Assembly: GCA_913048115.1 (NCBI GenBank)
Contig: CAJWVI010000001.1
Location: 62,001 to 126,000, forward strand
Reading direction: 5' to 3'
DNA length: 64,000 nt
DNA from: an uncultured Flavobacteriaceae bacterium
GTDB taxonomy: Bacteria > Bacteroidota > Bacteroidia > Flavobacteriales > Flavobacteriaceae
In this document: one piece after another, positions 52,397 through 61,413 of the stretch
Layout: every line of letters starts with the position of its first letter
Position numbering within the stretch: position 1 is the first letter of the stretch
Notes under the pieces: generated by a model
What the model saw: the letters and a program-made list of their open reading frames with translations, nothing else
Told to the model about the DNA's origin: nothing
Databases searched by the model: none
Translations under genes and position numbers: made by a program

Positions 52397-54019
52397 TTAC
52401 TTAATAATAATACTCTTACTGTAAAATTGACCTCTTGTGTTAATCCTGTAGATATATTGCCCAAGAGCTAATCTCATATTTGCTGTGGCTTTTACATCAA
52501 TGATGTGTTTGCCAGGATATAAAATCTCACTATTTAATGTTGCCACTTCTTGCCCTAAGATATTAAATAGTTTAATGTCTAAGTGTGCCGTGTCTTCGAT
52601 TTTAATTTCAATATAGGTGCGGTTATTTCTATAGGTAGGGACATGGGTAAAGTTACTGATGTTTCCAAAGTCTTGACGACCCAATCCTTGACAATTAAGC
52701 CCAAGATCAAGAGTTTCATAGTTGTCATTCAATAAAATAGTGTTTACTACACTAGGATCTAAACAAAACCAATCTGTTAAAACACTAGCATATACATCTC
52801 TAAAGTCTGTAGAGGGTACCAAATTGCTATTGACATCCCAGGCACCAGCATCTAGATCTGGGTGTTCTCCTACAAAGCCACTTCCGTTAAGACCCGCGCC
52901 AAATAACATTGTGGGAGATGCAGCTCCGTGATCTGTTCCATTAGATCCGTTTTCATAAGGACGACGACCAAACTCCGATATAGTCATTCCTAATACTTTA
53001 TCATCATATCCTGCAGGTGCCAGGTCATCATAAAAGTTTTTTATGGAACTCGCTAAGTCTTCTTGTAATGCTCTATGCTTTTCAACTTGATTGGCATGTG
53101 TATCAAAGCCATCTAATGACACCATGTAGACTTTGGTACCCAGTCCTCCTTTGATCATTCTAGCAATGATTGCAAGTTGGTTTGATAGGGAGTTTTCAGT
53201 GTATGGAGCTTCGTTGGTGGAGGCCATATAGGCATCATTAATAACTCCTGCATATGTAAATGTTATATTAGCCGCGGCACGCATGAATAGTAGCTTGTCT
53301 CCGTACACACATTCAGGAATAGTAACAACATCATGTAGGTTGCCACTTTCTGCTACACTGGCTAATTGCTCTGGATTTGCTACAGAGAAGGCATAATTAT
53401 TATCTGAACCATCAAAAACAAGATTGCCAATACTACCAATTTGTATGGCTGGAGGGGCCGCTGGCGGGTTGATTAAATAATCTGGGTATAAGTCTTCAAA
53501 GTAGCGACCCCACCACCCTGTAGGCTCAACGTTTATTGCATCTGCTGAAGCCCAAATATCACTGGATCTAAAGTGAGACAAATTTTGTGTTGGATATCCA
53601 ACCCCGTGAATTACCTTCATATTACCATCTCCCCAAACAGATTCTAAAGGGTTCATGTAATTAGGTAATGAAAAATCTGGACTTAGTGCTAGAAGGTCAT
53701 TTTGATGATGGTATATGGTTGGGCGTAAATTTGCATAGGTGTCATAATCATATACGGGAACAATGGTGTTAAGTCCGTCGTTTCCTCCTTTAAGGCGAAT
53801 GATTACAAGGATATTATCATTTTCTGTTTGGGACAGTGCAACAGATAATGGTGAGGGTGCCGTTGCACTTACATTAGTGCCCCCTAGCATCATACTGCCC
53901 GCTCCAGCTAGTCCTAGTGCCTGGATAAAGGAACGACGATTCCAAGTGGCATGTTCTTGGTCATGGAGGTCTTTAGCATCTTTGGTTTCTTTTGCGGAAT
54001 GATTAACATTGGTAGGCAT
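52397..54019 (-). CDS. DUF1501 family protein with Tat signal and T9SS C-terminal sorting domain
   Basis: An N-terminal twin-arginine signal (RRSFIQ at 28-33, hydrophobic LGLAGAGSMMLGG) predicts folded export through Tat. The DUF1501 body has IIRLKGGNDGLNTIVPV, VSLDGFDTHANQ, GMTISEFGRRPYENGSNGTDHGAASP and LNGSGFVGEHPDLD, resembling a sulfatase/phosphatase-like superfamily. The last 75 residues form a type A T9SS domain (IKIEDTAHLDIKLFNILGQEVATL to GQYIYRINTRGQFYSKSIIIK). It has 540 aa. It lies 7 bases after the DUF1800 gene. The combination suggests passage over both membranes to the cell surface. The enzymatic role is unknown. Confidence 0.9.
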   Translation of the reverse strand: MPTNVNHSAKETKDAKDLHDQEHATWNRRSFIQALGLAGAGSMMLGGTNVSATAPSPLSVALSQTENDNILVIIRLKGGNDGLNTIVPVYDYDTYANLRPTIYHHQNDLLALSPDFSLPNYMNPLESVWGDGNMKVIHGVGYPTQNLSHFRSSDIWASADAINVEPTGWWGRYFEDLYPDYLINPPAAPPAIQIGSIGNLVFDGSDNNYAFSVANPEQLASVAESGNLHDVVTIPECVYGDKLLFMRAAANITFTYAGVINDAYMASTNEAPYTENSLSNQLAIIARMIKGGLGTKVYMVSLDGFDTHANQVEKHRALQEDLASSIKNFYDDLAPAGYDDKVLGMTISEFGRRPYENGSNGTDHGAASPTMLFGAGLNGSGFVGEHPDLDAGAWDVNSNLVPSTDFRDVYASVLTDWFCLDPSVVNTILLNDNYETLDLGLNCQGLGRQDFGNISNFTHVPTYRNNRTYIEIKIEDTAHLDIKLFNILGQEVATLNSEILYPGKHIIDVKATANMRLALGQYIYRINTRGQFYSKSIIIK

Positions 54020-54026
54020 AGCAGTA

Positions 54027-55496
54027 TTATTTAAGTTGAAATTCGGGCATTTTAGTCATGTGGATAAGCAGTAAATACACTTGGTAGGGAGCATATTCCC
54101 AGTCTAGATTCCAAAAGCCTTCATCATAATAATTTTGAGGTACTTCCCATTTTAAAATGGTGGTCGCAATGTCATAATCAGACGCTGTAAATAATTCTTT
54201 AGACATAAAGAAATCCACAATAGCCCTGGTAATGACGTAAGGGTCATTGCTATCGCTAGATAAAGCTCGAGCAAGATCTATAAAAGAGCCCTGCAATCCT
54301 TCACCATATAAGTGATTATGTAGGAATTTCATTATTTGCCAACGCCCTGTAAGGGTTGATGAATTAATCCAAGCTTCGTCACGCTGCCAACCAGAAACAT
54401 CTGGCGGATCATACAACCTTTGTCCTATAATACCCGCAAAGTGTTTTATACCTCCCATCATGCTGTCGTCATAATAGAAGTTGCTTTCATTGATATATGT
54501 AAAAATAGTGTCATAAGGACTTTTAATAATAACACCAATTGCATGTTCATCAAAAAAGTGGTCACTTTTAAAAAGTTGCTTCAGCATGGGGATCATCTCA
54601 AAGTTAGCATTTACAAGTGTTTGTGCTAAAGGATTTATAATATCCTGTTGTGTGATAACATCGTATTCATTACTTACAAAAAATTTGTAAAGTTTGGTGC
54701 AAATAAATTGCGCGATTTCGGTTTCTCTAAGTTCAAAAAGTGTGTCGATGAGCTCGTCATAGGTGTAGATTTCTTCAGATCCAAAAATAGTTTTAGGATT
54801 TTCATCCCAGGTGCTATCATCAAAATGTATTTGGGCACCAGGCTCATCCCAATGATTATATCCTGTTAATGCTCTAGAGGCTTCTAAAATATCTTGCTGT
54901 GTATAGTTGTTGTTTTCACCTAAGGTGAATAATTCGAAAAGCTCTCTTGCATAATTTTCATTTGGGTTGTTGTTGGTGTTTTCAAACCCATTAAGGAAGA
55001 TTAGCATTGTAGAATTAGTGCCTATAGCCCTTACAAATTCTTTAAAATTACCTAAAGAATAGGTCTGCATTAAATTATAATACTGAAACATATATGGAGA
55101 ATAGTTATACGTTTCAAGCTTAGTTACAAAATGATTCATCCAAAACATAGTGAGCCTACCTCTAAGACCATCTTGAATAGTGTCGTTGGCTGTTTGTAAA
55201 GCCCATTCATTTATAAAATTAGGGTTTTCTATTTCAAAACTGGTAAAGTTGCTTAATGCAAAATACCCCCAGGGTGGCGCTGGTGTTTGAGCTAAACCAG
55301 CCGCGGTGTCTACAATAGTGTCTATAAGCGTTTCAGGGGTAAACAAAAGCCCTTCATCTACGGTGTCTAGATTAGCACCATAGGCAAGACGTCTGTAAAT
55401 GTGTTTTATTTTTTGAGAGCTCCATGGGCTTGACCCCGTTGGAATATAGGGGTTAAGTGTTGCAATATTACAAGGTGGGTTGGTAGTAATTTCCAT
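54027..55496 (-). CDS. DUF1800 family protein
   Basis: Identified by its partner and by the DUF1800 pattern: KIKHIYRRLAYGANLDTVDEGL near the start, RGRLTMFWMNHFVTKLE, NPNENYARELFELFTLGENNNYTQQDILEASRALTGYN (the family signature), and PPDVSGWQRDEAWINSSTLTGRW. It has 489 aa. Unlike its partner it shows no Sec, Tat or lipoprotein signal at the N-terminus from ATG 55496. It may therefore be exported as a passenger of the Tat substrate DUF1501, or stay inside. The pair is common in Bacteroidota and planctomycetes. Function unknown. Confidence 0.88.
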   Translation of the reverse strand: MEITTNPPCNIATLNPYIPTGSSPWSSQKIKHIYRRLAYGANLDTVDEGLLFTPETLIDTIVDTAAGLAQTPAPPWGYFALSNFTSFEIENPNFINEWALQTANDTIQDGLRGRLTMFWMNHFVTKLETYNYSPYMFQYYNLMQTYSLGNFKEFVRAIGTNSTMLIFLNGFENTNNNPNENYARELFELFTLGENNNYTQQDILEASRALTGYNHWDEPGAQIHFDDSTWDENPKTIFGSEEIYTYDELIDTLFELRETEIAQFICTKLYKFFVSNEYDVITQQDIINPLAQTLVNANFEMIPMLKQLFKSDHFFDEHAIGVIIKSPYDTIFTYINESNFYYDDSMMGGIKHFAGIIGQRLYDPPDVSGWQRDEAWINSSTLTGRWQIMKFLHNHLYGEGLQGSFIDLARALSSDSNDPYVITRAIVDFFMSKELFTASDYDIATTILKWEVPQNYYDEGFWNLDWEYAPYQVYLLLIHMTKMPEFQLK

Positions 55497-55615
55497 AAAA
55501 CATAATTTTAATGGTGCAATTTTGGGAAATCATGTGTACTTTTATAATACACTTGATAGTTATGATCTAAATATAACTTAAAAGTTTCATTTTTAGTGCA
55601 TTAAAACTCAGCAAT

Positions 55616-56524
55616 TTGCCTCAGACACAACCAAAAAACCTTAAGAAAGGTGACACCATAGCAATTGTTTCAACGGCTAGAAAAATATCAAAAGAAGAAT
55701 TAGTGCCGGCGATCTTATTTGCTAAAAAAATGGGCTTAGAAGTGCATCTAGGAAAAACCATAGGAGCAGAAAAACATCAATATGCTGGAGATGATGCCTT
55801 GCGAGCACAAGATTTTCAAGACGCGCTCGACAACCCAATGATAAAGGCTATTTGGTGTGCTCGTGGCGGGTATGGCACCATACGCATGATCGATTTGCTT
55901 GACTTCACTAAGTTTGTACAGCATCCAAAATGGCTAGTTGGCTACAGCGATGTTACGGTTTTGCATAGCCATATAAATAAGTTTAATATACCCACCATTC
56001 ATGGGCAAATGTGTTTGGATATTGAAAAAAAATCAAAAACCTCACAAGACACATTACAAGAAGCCCTCTTTGGAAAAAACAACAGCATTACCTGGCCAGT
56101 TCAAGACCCCTTACATGCAAGGTTTGGAACAGCTACGGGAACATTAATTGGAGGCAACTTATCTGTGCTTTACAGTATTATAGATAGCCCTTCTGAAGGA
56201 GATTGGCAAGGCAAGGTTTTGTTTCTTGAAGATCTTGATGAAATGGTATATCATATAGATAGAATGATACAAAACTTAAAGCGAAGCGGGCGCCTTAAAA
56301 ATCTAGCGGGTCTAATAGTAGGAGGTATGAGTGATATGCGGGATAATAGCATCCCATTTGGAAAAACAGTTATTGAAATTATTTTAGAAGCGGTTAATGG
56401 CTATGATTACCCAGTTTGTTTTCATTTTCCAGCAGGCCACATTGAGGATAATACAGCCCTGGTATTAGGCAAAGAGGTACACCTAGATGTTAGCGATAAA
56501 TACCTAAGGCTAAGGTATATTTAG
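55616..56524 (+). CDS. LD-carboxypeptidase (peptidase family S66, LdcA-like)
   Basis: Removes the terminal D-Ala from tetrapeptides during murein recycling. The nucleophile Ser lies in LVGYSDVTVLHSHI, and the catalytic Glu and His lie in LFLEDLDEMVYHIDRM and CFHFPAGHIEDNTAL. GARGGYGTIRM-type (CARGGYGTIRMID) and GGNLSVLYSI blocks support the family. It has 302 aa, no signal peptide, and is probably cytoplasmic. It must start at TTG 55616: no ATG occurs between the upstream in-frame stop at 55574 and the conserved GDTIAIVSTA. Confidence 0.93.
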   Translation: MPQTQPKNLKKGDTIAIVSTARKISKEELVPAILFAKKMGLEVHLGKTIGAEKHQYAGDDALRAQDFQDALDNPMIKAIWCARGGYGTIRMIDLLDFTKFVQHPKWLVGYSDVTVLHSHINKFNIPTIHGQMCLDIEKKSKTSQDTLQEALFGKNNSITWPVQDPLHARFGTATGTLIGGNLSVLYSIIDSPSEGDWQGKVLFLEDLDEMVYHIDRMIQNLKRSGRLKNLAGLIVGGMSDMRDNSIPFGKTVIEIILEAVNGYDYPVCFHFPAGHIEDNTALVLGKEVHLDVSDKYLRLRYI

Positions 56525-56663
56525 CAGGGTTACGCTAATCTCTATAAAAAAAGAGGGCTTCTTTGATCTTGCCCATGCCAATTTCTTGTTTATATAATGA
56601 AAATTGCTACTTTTATAACAGTAGTACTCCCCAATTATACGCAAAACTTTAACTCTTAAAAAA

Positions 56664-57023
56664 ATGGCATCGCATAACGATTTAGGCCGCTTAGGGGAGG
56701 TTCTCGCTGTAAGCTATTTACTAGTAAATAAGTATGTAATCTTAGAGAGAAACTGGAGGTTCCAGAAAGCAGAAATAGACATCATTGCCCAAAAAGACAA
56801 TCAAATTATTATTGTAGAGGTTAAAACAAGAAATAGTGCCTTTTTTGGAGACCCACAGACTTTTGTGACATCAGAAAAAATAAAACTTTTGGTTAAAGCT
56901 GCAAATCAATATTTGATTTTAAATGAGATTTTCTTAGAGGCTAGGTTTGATATTCTAGCTATTATCAAAAATAAAAATACGGAACAGATATCACATTTTG
57001 AAGATGCATTTTATCATTTTTAG
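56664..57023 (+). CDS. yraN: YraN/UPF0102 family protein (endonuclease-like fold)
   Basis: A 119-aa protein with the UPF0102 pattern: GRLGEVLAVSYLLVNKYVILERNWR, then AEIDIIAQKDNQIIIVEVKTR, which holds the E...D...ExK residues of a restriction-endonuclease-like active site. Its cellular role is unsettled; it is widespread and single copy. It is probably cytoplasmic. It follows ldcA by 139 bases and converges with mfd, ending 19 bases before that gene's stop. No terminator hairpin stands out. Confidence 0.92.
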   Translation: MASHNDLGRLGEVLAVSYLLVNKYVILERNWRFQKAEIDIIAQKDNQIIIVEVKTRNSAFFGDPQTFVTSEKIKLLVKAANQYLILNEIFLEARFDILAIIKNKNTEQISHFEDAFYHF

Positions 57024-57042
57024 CAAGTACAAAAATACTGGC

Positions 57043-60000
57043 TTATGCCAATATGTGTTGGAGTATTTCTAGCGCCTTAGAAACAGAGGGTGTCTTTTCT
57101 ATGCTGAGTAATAACCGTAGTCCATTGCGTGTATTTTTTTCTGTCATTTTCACATGCTGTGGGTGTGTTTGTACAAATTTTAAAACGCTAGAAAAGGCTT
57201 CTGTTTGATAAAAATCACTCTGCTGGTCACTAATAAAGTAGCCAATAAAACGTCCTTGTTTCATGATAACACGTTCCAGGCCTATGGACATGGCAATCCA
57301 CTTAATACGCACACTATCTAGCAACGCAAAAACCTCTTTTGGAAGCTCTCCAAAACGGTCTTCTAGTGCTTTTTGAAATTTGAGCAGCTCTGTTTCCTCC
57401 TTAATTTTATTAAGCTTGGTATAGAGGTTTAACCTTTCTGTAATATTATTAACATAATCGTCGGGAAATAACAATTCAAAATCTGTATCTATATTAACCT
57501 CTTTTACAAAAGTTTTGTTTTTAAGGTCTTTATCTGTATCCTCATAAAGGTCTTTAAACTCCTTCTCTTTGAGTTCTTCTATGGCTTCGGCGAGTATTTT
57601 TTGGTAGGTTTCAAACCCAATTTCATTTATAAAACCACTTTGTTCTCCGCCTAATAAATCTCCAGCTCCTCGAATCTCGAGATCTTTCATTGCAATATTA
57701 ATACCGCTACCTAAATCACTAAACTGTTCTAGTGCCGTAATACGTTTTCTAGCATCATCTGTCATCGCAGAATAGGGCGGTGTAATGAAATAACAGAATG
57801 CTTTTTTATTGCTTCTACCCACACGACCTCGCATTTGATGTAGATCACTTAGTCCAAAATTATTTGCATTATTTATAAAAATGGTATTTGCATTACTTAC
57901 ATCTAGGCCGCTTTCTATAATAGTTGTAGCGACCAATACATCAAATTCATTATTCATAAACCCAAGCATAAGCGCCTCTAGTTTTTTACCTTCCAATTGG
58001 CCATGGCCAATGCCTATTTTAGCATCAGGAACTAGGCGCTGTATCATGCCCGCAACTTCTTTAATATTTTCGATACGGTTGTGTACAAAGAATGTCTGCC
58101 CACCTCTAGATATTTCATACCTAATGGCGTCTCTAATGATCTCTTCTCCAAAACGTATTACGTTTGTCTCAACTGGATACCTGTTGGGTGGAGGTGTAGT
58201 AATCACACTCAAATCTCTCGCCGCCATTAATGAAAACTGCAGTGTTCTGGGTATAGGAGTAGCGGTTAATGTTAGGGTGTCTACGTTTTCTTTAATGGTT
58301 TTAAGTTTGTCTTTTACGGCTACACCAAATTTTTGCTCTTCATCAATAATGAGCAAACCAAGGTCCTTAAACTCGATTGCTTTACTTACCAATTGATGGG
58401 TTCCAATAACAATATCAAGCCTTCCGTCTTTTAAATTTTCTAAGACATTTTTGCGTTCCTTAGTGGTTCTAAAACGATTTAGGTAATCTACTTTTACGGG
58501 CATGTTTTCTAGGCGTTCACTAAAGGTCCTAAAGTGCTGAAATGCTAAAATAGTAGTAGGCACTAATATTGCAACTTGCTTTCCATTATCGACTGCTTTA
58601 AAGGCAGCGCGAACTGCAACCTCTGTTTTTCCAAAGCCTACATCCCCACATATAAGCCTATCCATTGGGCGCGGGCTCTCCATGTCTGCTTTTATATCTG
58701 CTGTTGCTGTAGATTGGTCTGGCGTGTCCTCAAACATAAAACTAGACTCTAGTTCATGTTGTAAATAACTGTCTGGGTCATATTGAAACCCTTTTTGTAG
58801 CCTTCTCTTTGCGTATAATTCTATCAAGTTAAACGCAATATGCTTTACTCTTGCTTTTGTTTTTTGTTTTAGTTTCTTCCAGGCAGCACTTCCTAGCTTG
58901 TAAATCTTTGGTAGGGTGCCGTCTTTACCATTGTATTTTGAAATTTTATGTAAAGAGTGAATGCTTAGATATAAGATATCGCGTTCTCCATAAATTAATT
59001 TAATGGCCTCTTGTTGCTTGCCCTCCACTTCAATTTTTTGCAATCCTCCAAATTTTCCAATACCGTGGTCAATATGAGTTACATAATCACCCACAACGAG
59101 ATTTGTTAATTCTTTAAGGGTAATGGCTTGTTTTTTAGCATAGCCATTTTTGAGACTAAATTTATGATAGCGTTCAAAAACTTGATGATCTGTATAACAA
59201 ATATGTTTGCTTTCATGATCTATAAACCCTTGGTAGAGAGGAAAAACAACTGTTTCAATTTGTGTTACATGCCCCTTAGCATCTGCAAAAATATCTTGAA
59301 AACGTTTGGCTTGTTGATCACTGCTACAAAAAATGTAATTGGTGTATCCGTTTTCTGTGTTTTGATTTAAATTTTCAATAAGTAAATCAAACTGCTTGTT
59401 AAAAGATGGCTGTGGTTTGGTGTTAAAGGCTATTCTGTTTGACAGTTCTTCTGTTGGTGTTTTAGCTGCTTTTTCTCTTAAGCCGTGAGGGTTACTGGCC
59501 GCTAGTGTAATTCTTTTAAAACTAGACAATTGCTTTTTTAGCAAGGTAGAGGTGCAAAACAACTCAGTTGGAGTAATCATTTTAACTTCTGCTTTTACAT
59601 TGTTAAATGCCTCTGTAGCCTTTGCAAAAAGGGTATCTATTGCACCACTTAATATGTCTTCATTTTTAAGGCAGATGATGGTCTTGCTAGAGATATATTT
59701 TAGAAAACTCTCTCTGTTTTCTTCCATCATTTTATTTTCTACATTCGGGATGATAGAAATCTTTTTTAATTGCTCCAGCGATAGTTGAGTTTCAACATCA
59801 AAAGCCCGAATACTGTCTACGTCATCTCCAAAAAACTCTACCCTATATGGCTCATCATTGCTAAAAGAGAATACATCTAGAATACCACCACGAACAGAGA
59901 ACTCTCCAGGTTCTGTTACAAAATCTACCCGTTTAAAGCTGTACTCAAACAAAACTTCGTTTACAAAGTCAATCGATACGTTTTCTCCTACCGAAATTTT

Positions 60001-60432
60001 CAAGGTATTTTTATCCAGCTCTTTTTTAGTTACTACTTTCTCAAAGAGTGCTTCGGGGTAGGTAACAATAAGTGCTGGTTTTTTTCTAGAGTTAATGCGG
60101 TTTAAAACCTCACTGCGCAACAAGACATTAGCATTGTCTGTTTCTTCAATTTGATAAGGTCTTCGGTAACTTCCGGGATAGAATAGAACACTATCATCTC
60201 CAAGGATGTTCTCTAAGTCATTAAGGTGATAGGCAGCCTCTTCTTTATCATTTAGTATCAACAAAAATGGGACTGCTGTATCCTTGAACATTTCAGCAAT
60301 ACTAATAGATAGGGCACTGCCAAGGAGTCCAGACACCACGCAATTATCCCTGCTTTGATGTGTAAGCTGGGTTTTTAATGCTGCTAAAGCAGAAGACTCT
60401 CTAAAGAGAGAGCGAACAATTTTTTTGCTCAT
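57043..60432 (-). CDS. mfd: Transcription-repair coupling factor Mfd
   Basis: Removes RNA polymerase stalled at lesions and recruits the Uvr excision machinery. A UvrB-like N-terminal module (VTYPEALFEKVV, GEFSVRGGILDVFSF) precedes the RNA-polymerase-interacting CarD-like domain (VVGDYVTHIDHGIGKFGGLQ, near 450). The translocase motor has Walker A GDVGFGKTEVAVR near 600 and the DEEQ box (LLIIDEEQKFG) near 695. LTLTATPIPRTLQFSL and the TRG motif region follow, then the C-terminal D7 domain. It has 1129 aa from ATG 60432 (MSKKIVRSL); an upstream TTG at 60441 is possible but unneeded. A -7 element at 60450-60457 supports a short leader. Confidence 0.97.
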   Translation of the reverse strand: MSKKIVRSLFRESSALAALKTQLTHQSRDNCVVSGLLGSALSISIAEMFKDTAVPFLLILNDKEEAAYHLNDLENILGDDSVLFYPGSYRRPYQIEETDNANVLLRSEVLNRINSRKKPALIVTYPEALFEKVVTKKELDKNTLKISVGENVSIDFVNEVLFEYSFKRVDFVTEPGEFSVRGGILDVFSFSNDEPYRVEFFGDDVDSIRAFDVETQLSLEQLKKISIIPNVENKMMEENRESFLKYISSKTIICLKNEDILSGAIDTLFAKATEAFNNVKAEVKMITPTELFCTSTLLKKQLSSFKRITLAASNPHGLREKAAKTPTEELSNRIAFNTKPQPSFNKQFDLLIENLNQNTENGYTNYIFCSSDQQAKRFQDIFADAKGHVTQIETVVFPLYQGFIDHESKHICYTDHQVFERYHKFSLKNGYAKKQAITLKELTNLVVGDYVTHIDHGIGKFGGLQKIEVEGKQQEAIKLIYGERDILYLSIHSLHKISKYNGKDGTLPKIYKLGSAAWKKLKQKTKARVKHIAFNLIELYAKRRLQKGFQYDPDSYLQHELESSFMFEDTPDQSTATADIKADMESPRPMDRLICGDVGFGKTEVAVRAAFKAVDNGKQVAILVPTTILAFQHFRTFSERLENMPVKVDYLNRFRTTKERKNVLENLKDGRLDIVIGTHQLVSKAIEFKDLGLLIIDEEQKFGVAVKDKLKTIKENVDTLTLTATPIPRTLQFSLMAARDLSVITTPPPNRYPVETNVIRFGEEIIRDAIRYEISRGGQTFFVHNRIENIKEVAGMIQRLVPDAKIGIGHGQLEGKKLEALMLGFMNNEFDVLVATTIIESGLDVSNANTIFINNANNFGLSDLHQMRGRVGRSNKKAFCYFITPPYSAMTDDARKRITALEQFSDLGSGINIAMKDLEIRGAGDLLGGEQSGFINEIGFETYQKILAEAIEELKEKEFKDLYEDTDKDLKNKTFVKEVNIDTDFELLFPDDYVNNITERLNLYTKLNKIKEETELLKFQKALEDRFGELPKEVFALLDSVRIKWIAMSIGLERVIMKQGRFIGYFISDQQSDFYQTEAFSSVLKFVQTHPQHVKMTEKNTRNGLRLLLSIEKTPSVSKALEILQHILA

Positions 60433-60449
60433 AGAATACAAAAATAAAC

Positions 60450-60457
60450 CAAAGGTA
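60450..60457 (-). promoter_or_regulatory. -7 element TACCTTTG for mfd
   Basis: Exact TAnnTTTG match on the minus strand, 17 bases before the mfd ATG at 60432. No TTG at the -33 spacing. Confidence 0.45.
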
Positions 60458-60493
60458 GATGCTCACAAAGGGCCTTATGATTTATTTAAACAT

Positions 60494-61297
60494 TTAATGC
60501 TGTTTTTCATTTGTTTCAAGAAGTTTGCCTACAGGATTGGTTGCTCTATTTTTAAACCCGTGAATACTGCTGCTTAAAATTAAAACGCCCCCGCAACCAT
60601 ATGCCATTAGTTTGATGACATCAAAGCTTCCCGAGTTTGCAACGCCTATAGCGATAAGCCCCCATGCGCCAACTAATGCGAATTCTCGCATGTTTCTTTT
60701 CCAGGTTATAACCAAATTTATTAAGGTGGCAACCCCTATGATAAACAGCGTCCATCGTTGAGGTGAAATACCCCAGCCTTCCCAGCCAATTTTGGTGAGG
60801 TATATGGTAACGTTTGCAATACAAGCTACCGTAAGCCAACCACTATAAATAATAAATGGCCACCACAAAAAAGCAATGGTTGAAAGCGGTGCGTCCCAGA
60901 GCTCCATGCGGTTTCTTATTATAATTTGAAGCAAGCAATATAAAATAAAGAATATAACAACGGTAGATAGCAGGATGTAGTCACAGACGAACAAGTAACA
61001 CCAAAGACTGTTTGCGGTGCAACTTAAAACAAACCACCATCCTGTCTTCGCTATAAACGCATCGTCGCGCACTCTTACAAACAGACTCCTAGATTGGTAT
61101 ATAATAAACCCCAAAAGCAATAGGTAAATAACACCCCAAATAGAAAAGGCATAGCTTGCTGGCGTAAAAAGAGTTTGGTATTTGGCGCTTATCGAGCCTT
61201 GCGTTGTGTTATTAAACACCCCGGCGCTAGAGGCATAGTTTATGTAAATAGTGCCAATAAAAAATATGATATTAAGCACTTGTAGTAATTTTTTCAA
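60494..61297 (-). CDS. TspO/MBR-related tryptophan-rich membrane protein
   Basis: A multi-pass membrane protein of 267 aa with about seven hydrophobic helices and many Trp residues (WGVIYLLLLGFI, WWFVLSCTANSLWCYLF, FLWWPFIIYSGWLTVA, WGLIAIGVANSG). The opening FTPASYAFSIWGVIYLLL block and the Trp-rich helices resemble the TspO/MBR superfamily, which binds porphyrins and sterols in better-known members. It is longer than classical TspO (about 160 aa), so it belongs to an extended group of unknown role. It lies upstream of mfd on the same strand but 61 bases away, and is divergent from acs. Confidence 0.75.
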   Translation of the reverse strand: MKKLLQVLNIIFFIGTIYINYASSAGVFNNTTQGSISAKYQTLFTPASYAFSIWGVIYLLLLGFIIYQSRSLFVRVRDDAFIAKTGWWFVLSCTANSLWCYLFVCDYILLSTVVIFFILYCLLQIIIRNRMELWDAPLSTIAFLWWPFIIYSGWLTVACIANVTIYLTKIGWEGWGISPQRWTLFIIGVATLINLVITWKRNMREFALVGAWGLIAIGVANSGSFDVIKLMAYGCGGVLILSSSIHGFKNRATNPVGKLLETNEKQH

Positions 61298-61413
61298 AAG
61301 GGGAGATGTTTTTAAAGCTATTATATTGGGCTAAAGTTACACTAAAATAGTGGGACCCATTTTTAATATAAATTTAAAAAATAGGTACCTTCCTGTTTTT
61401 AAATTTCCAGTTC

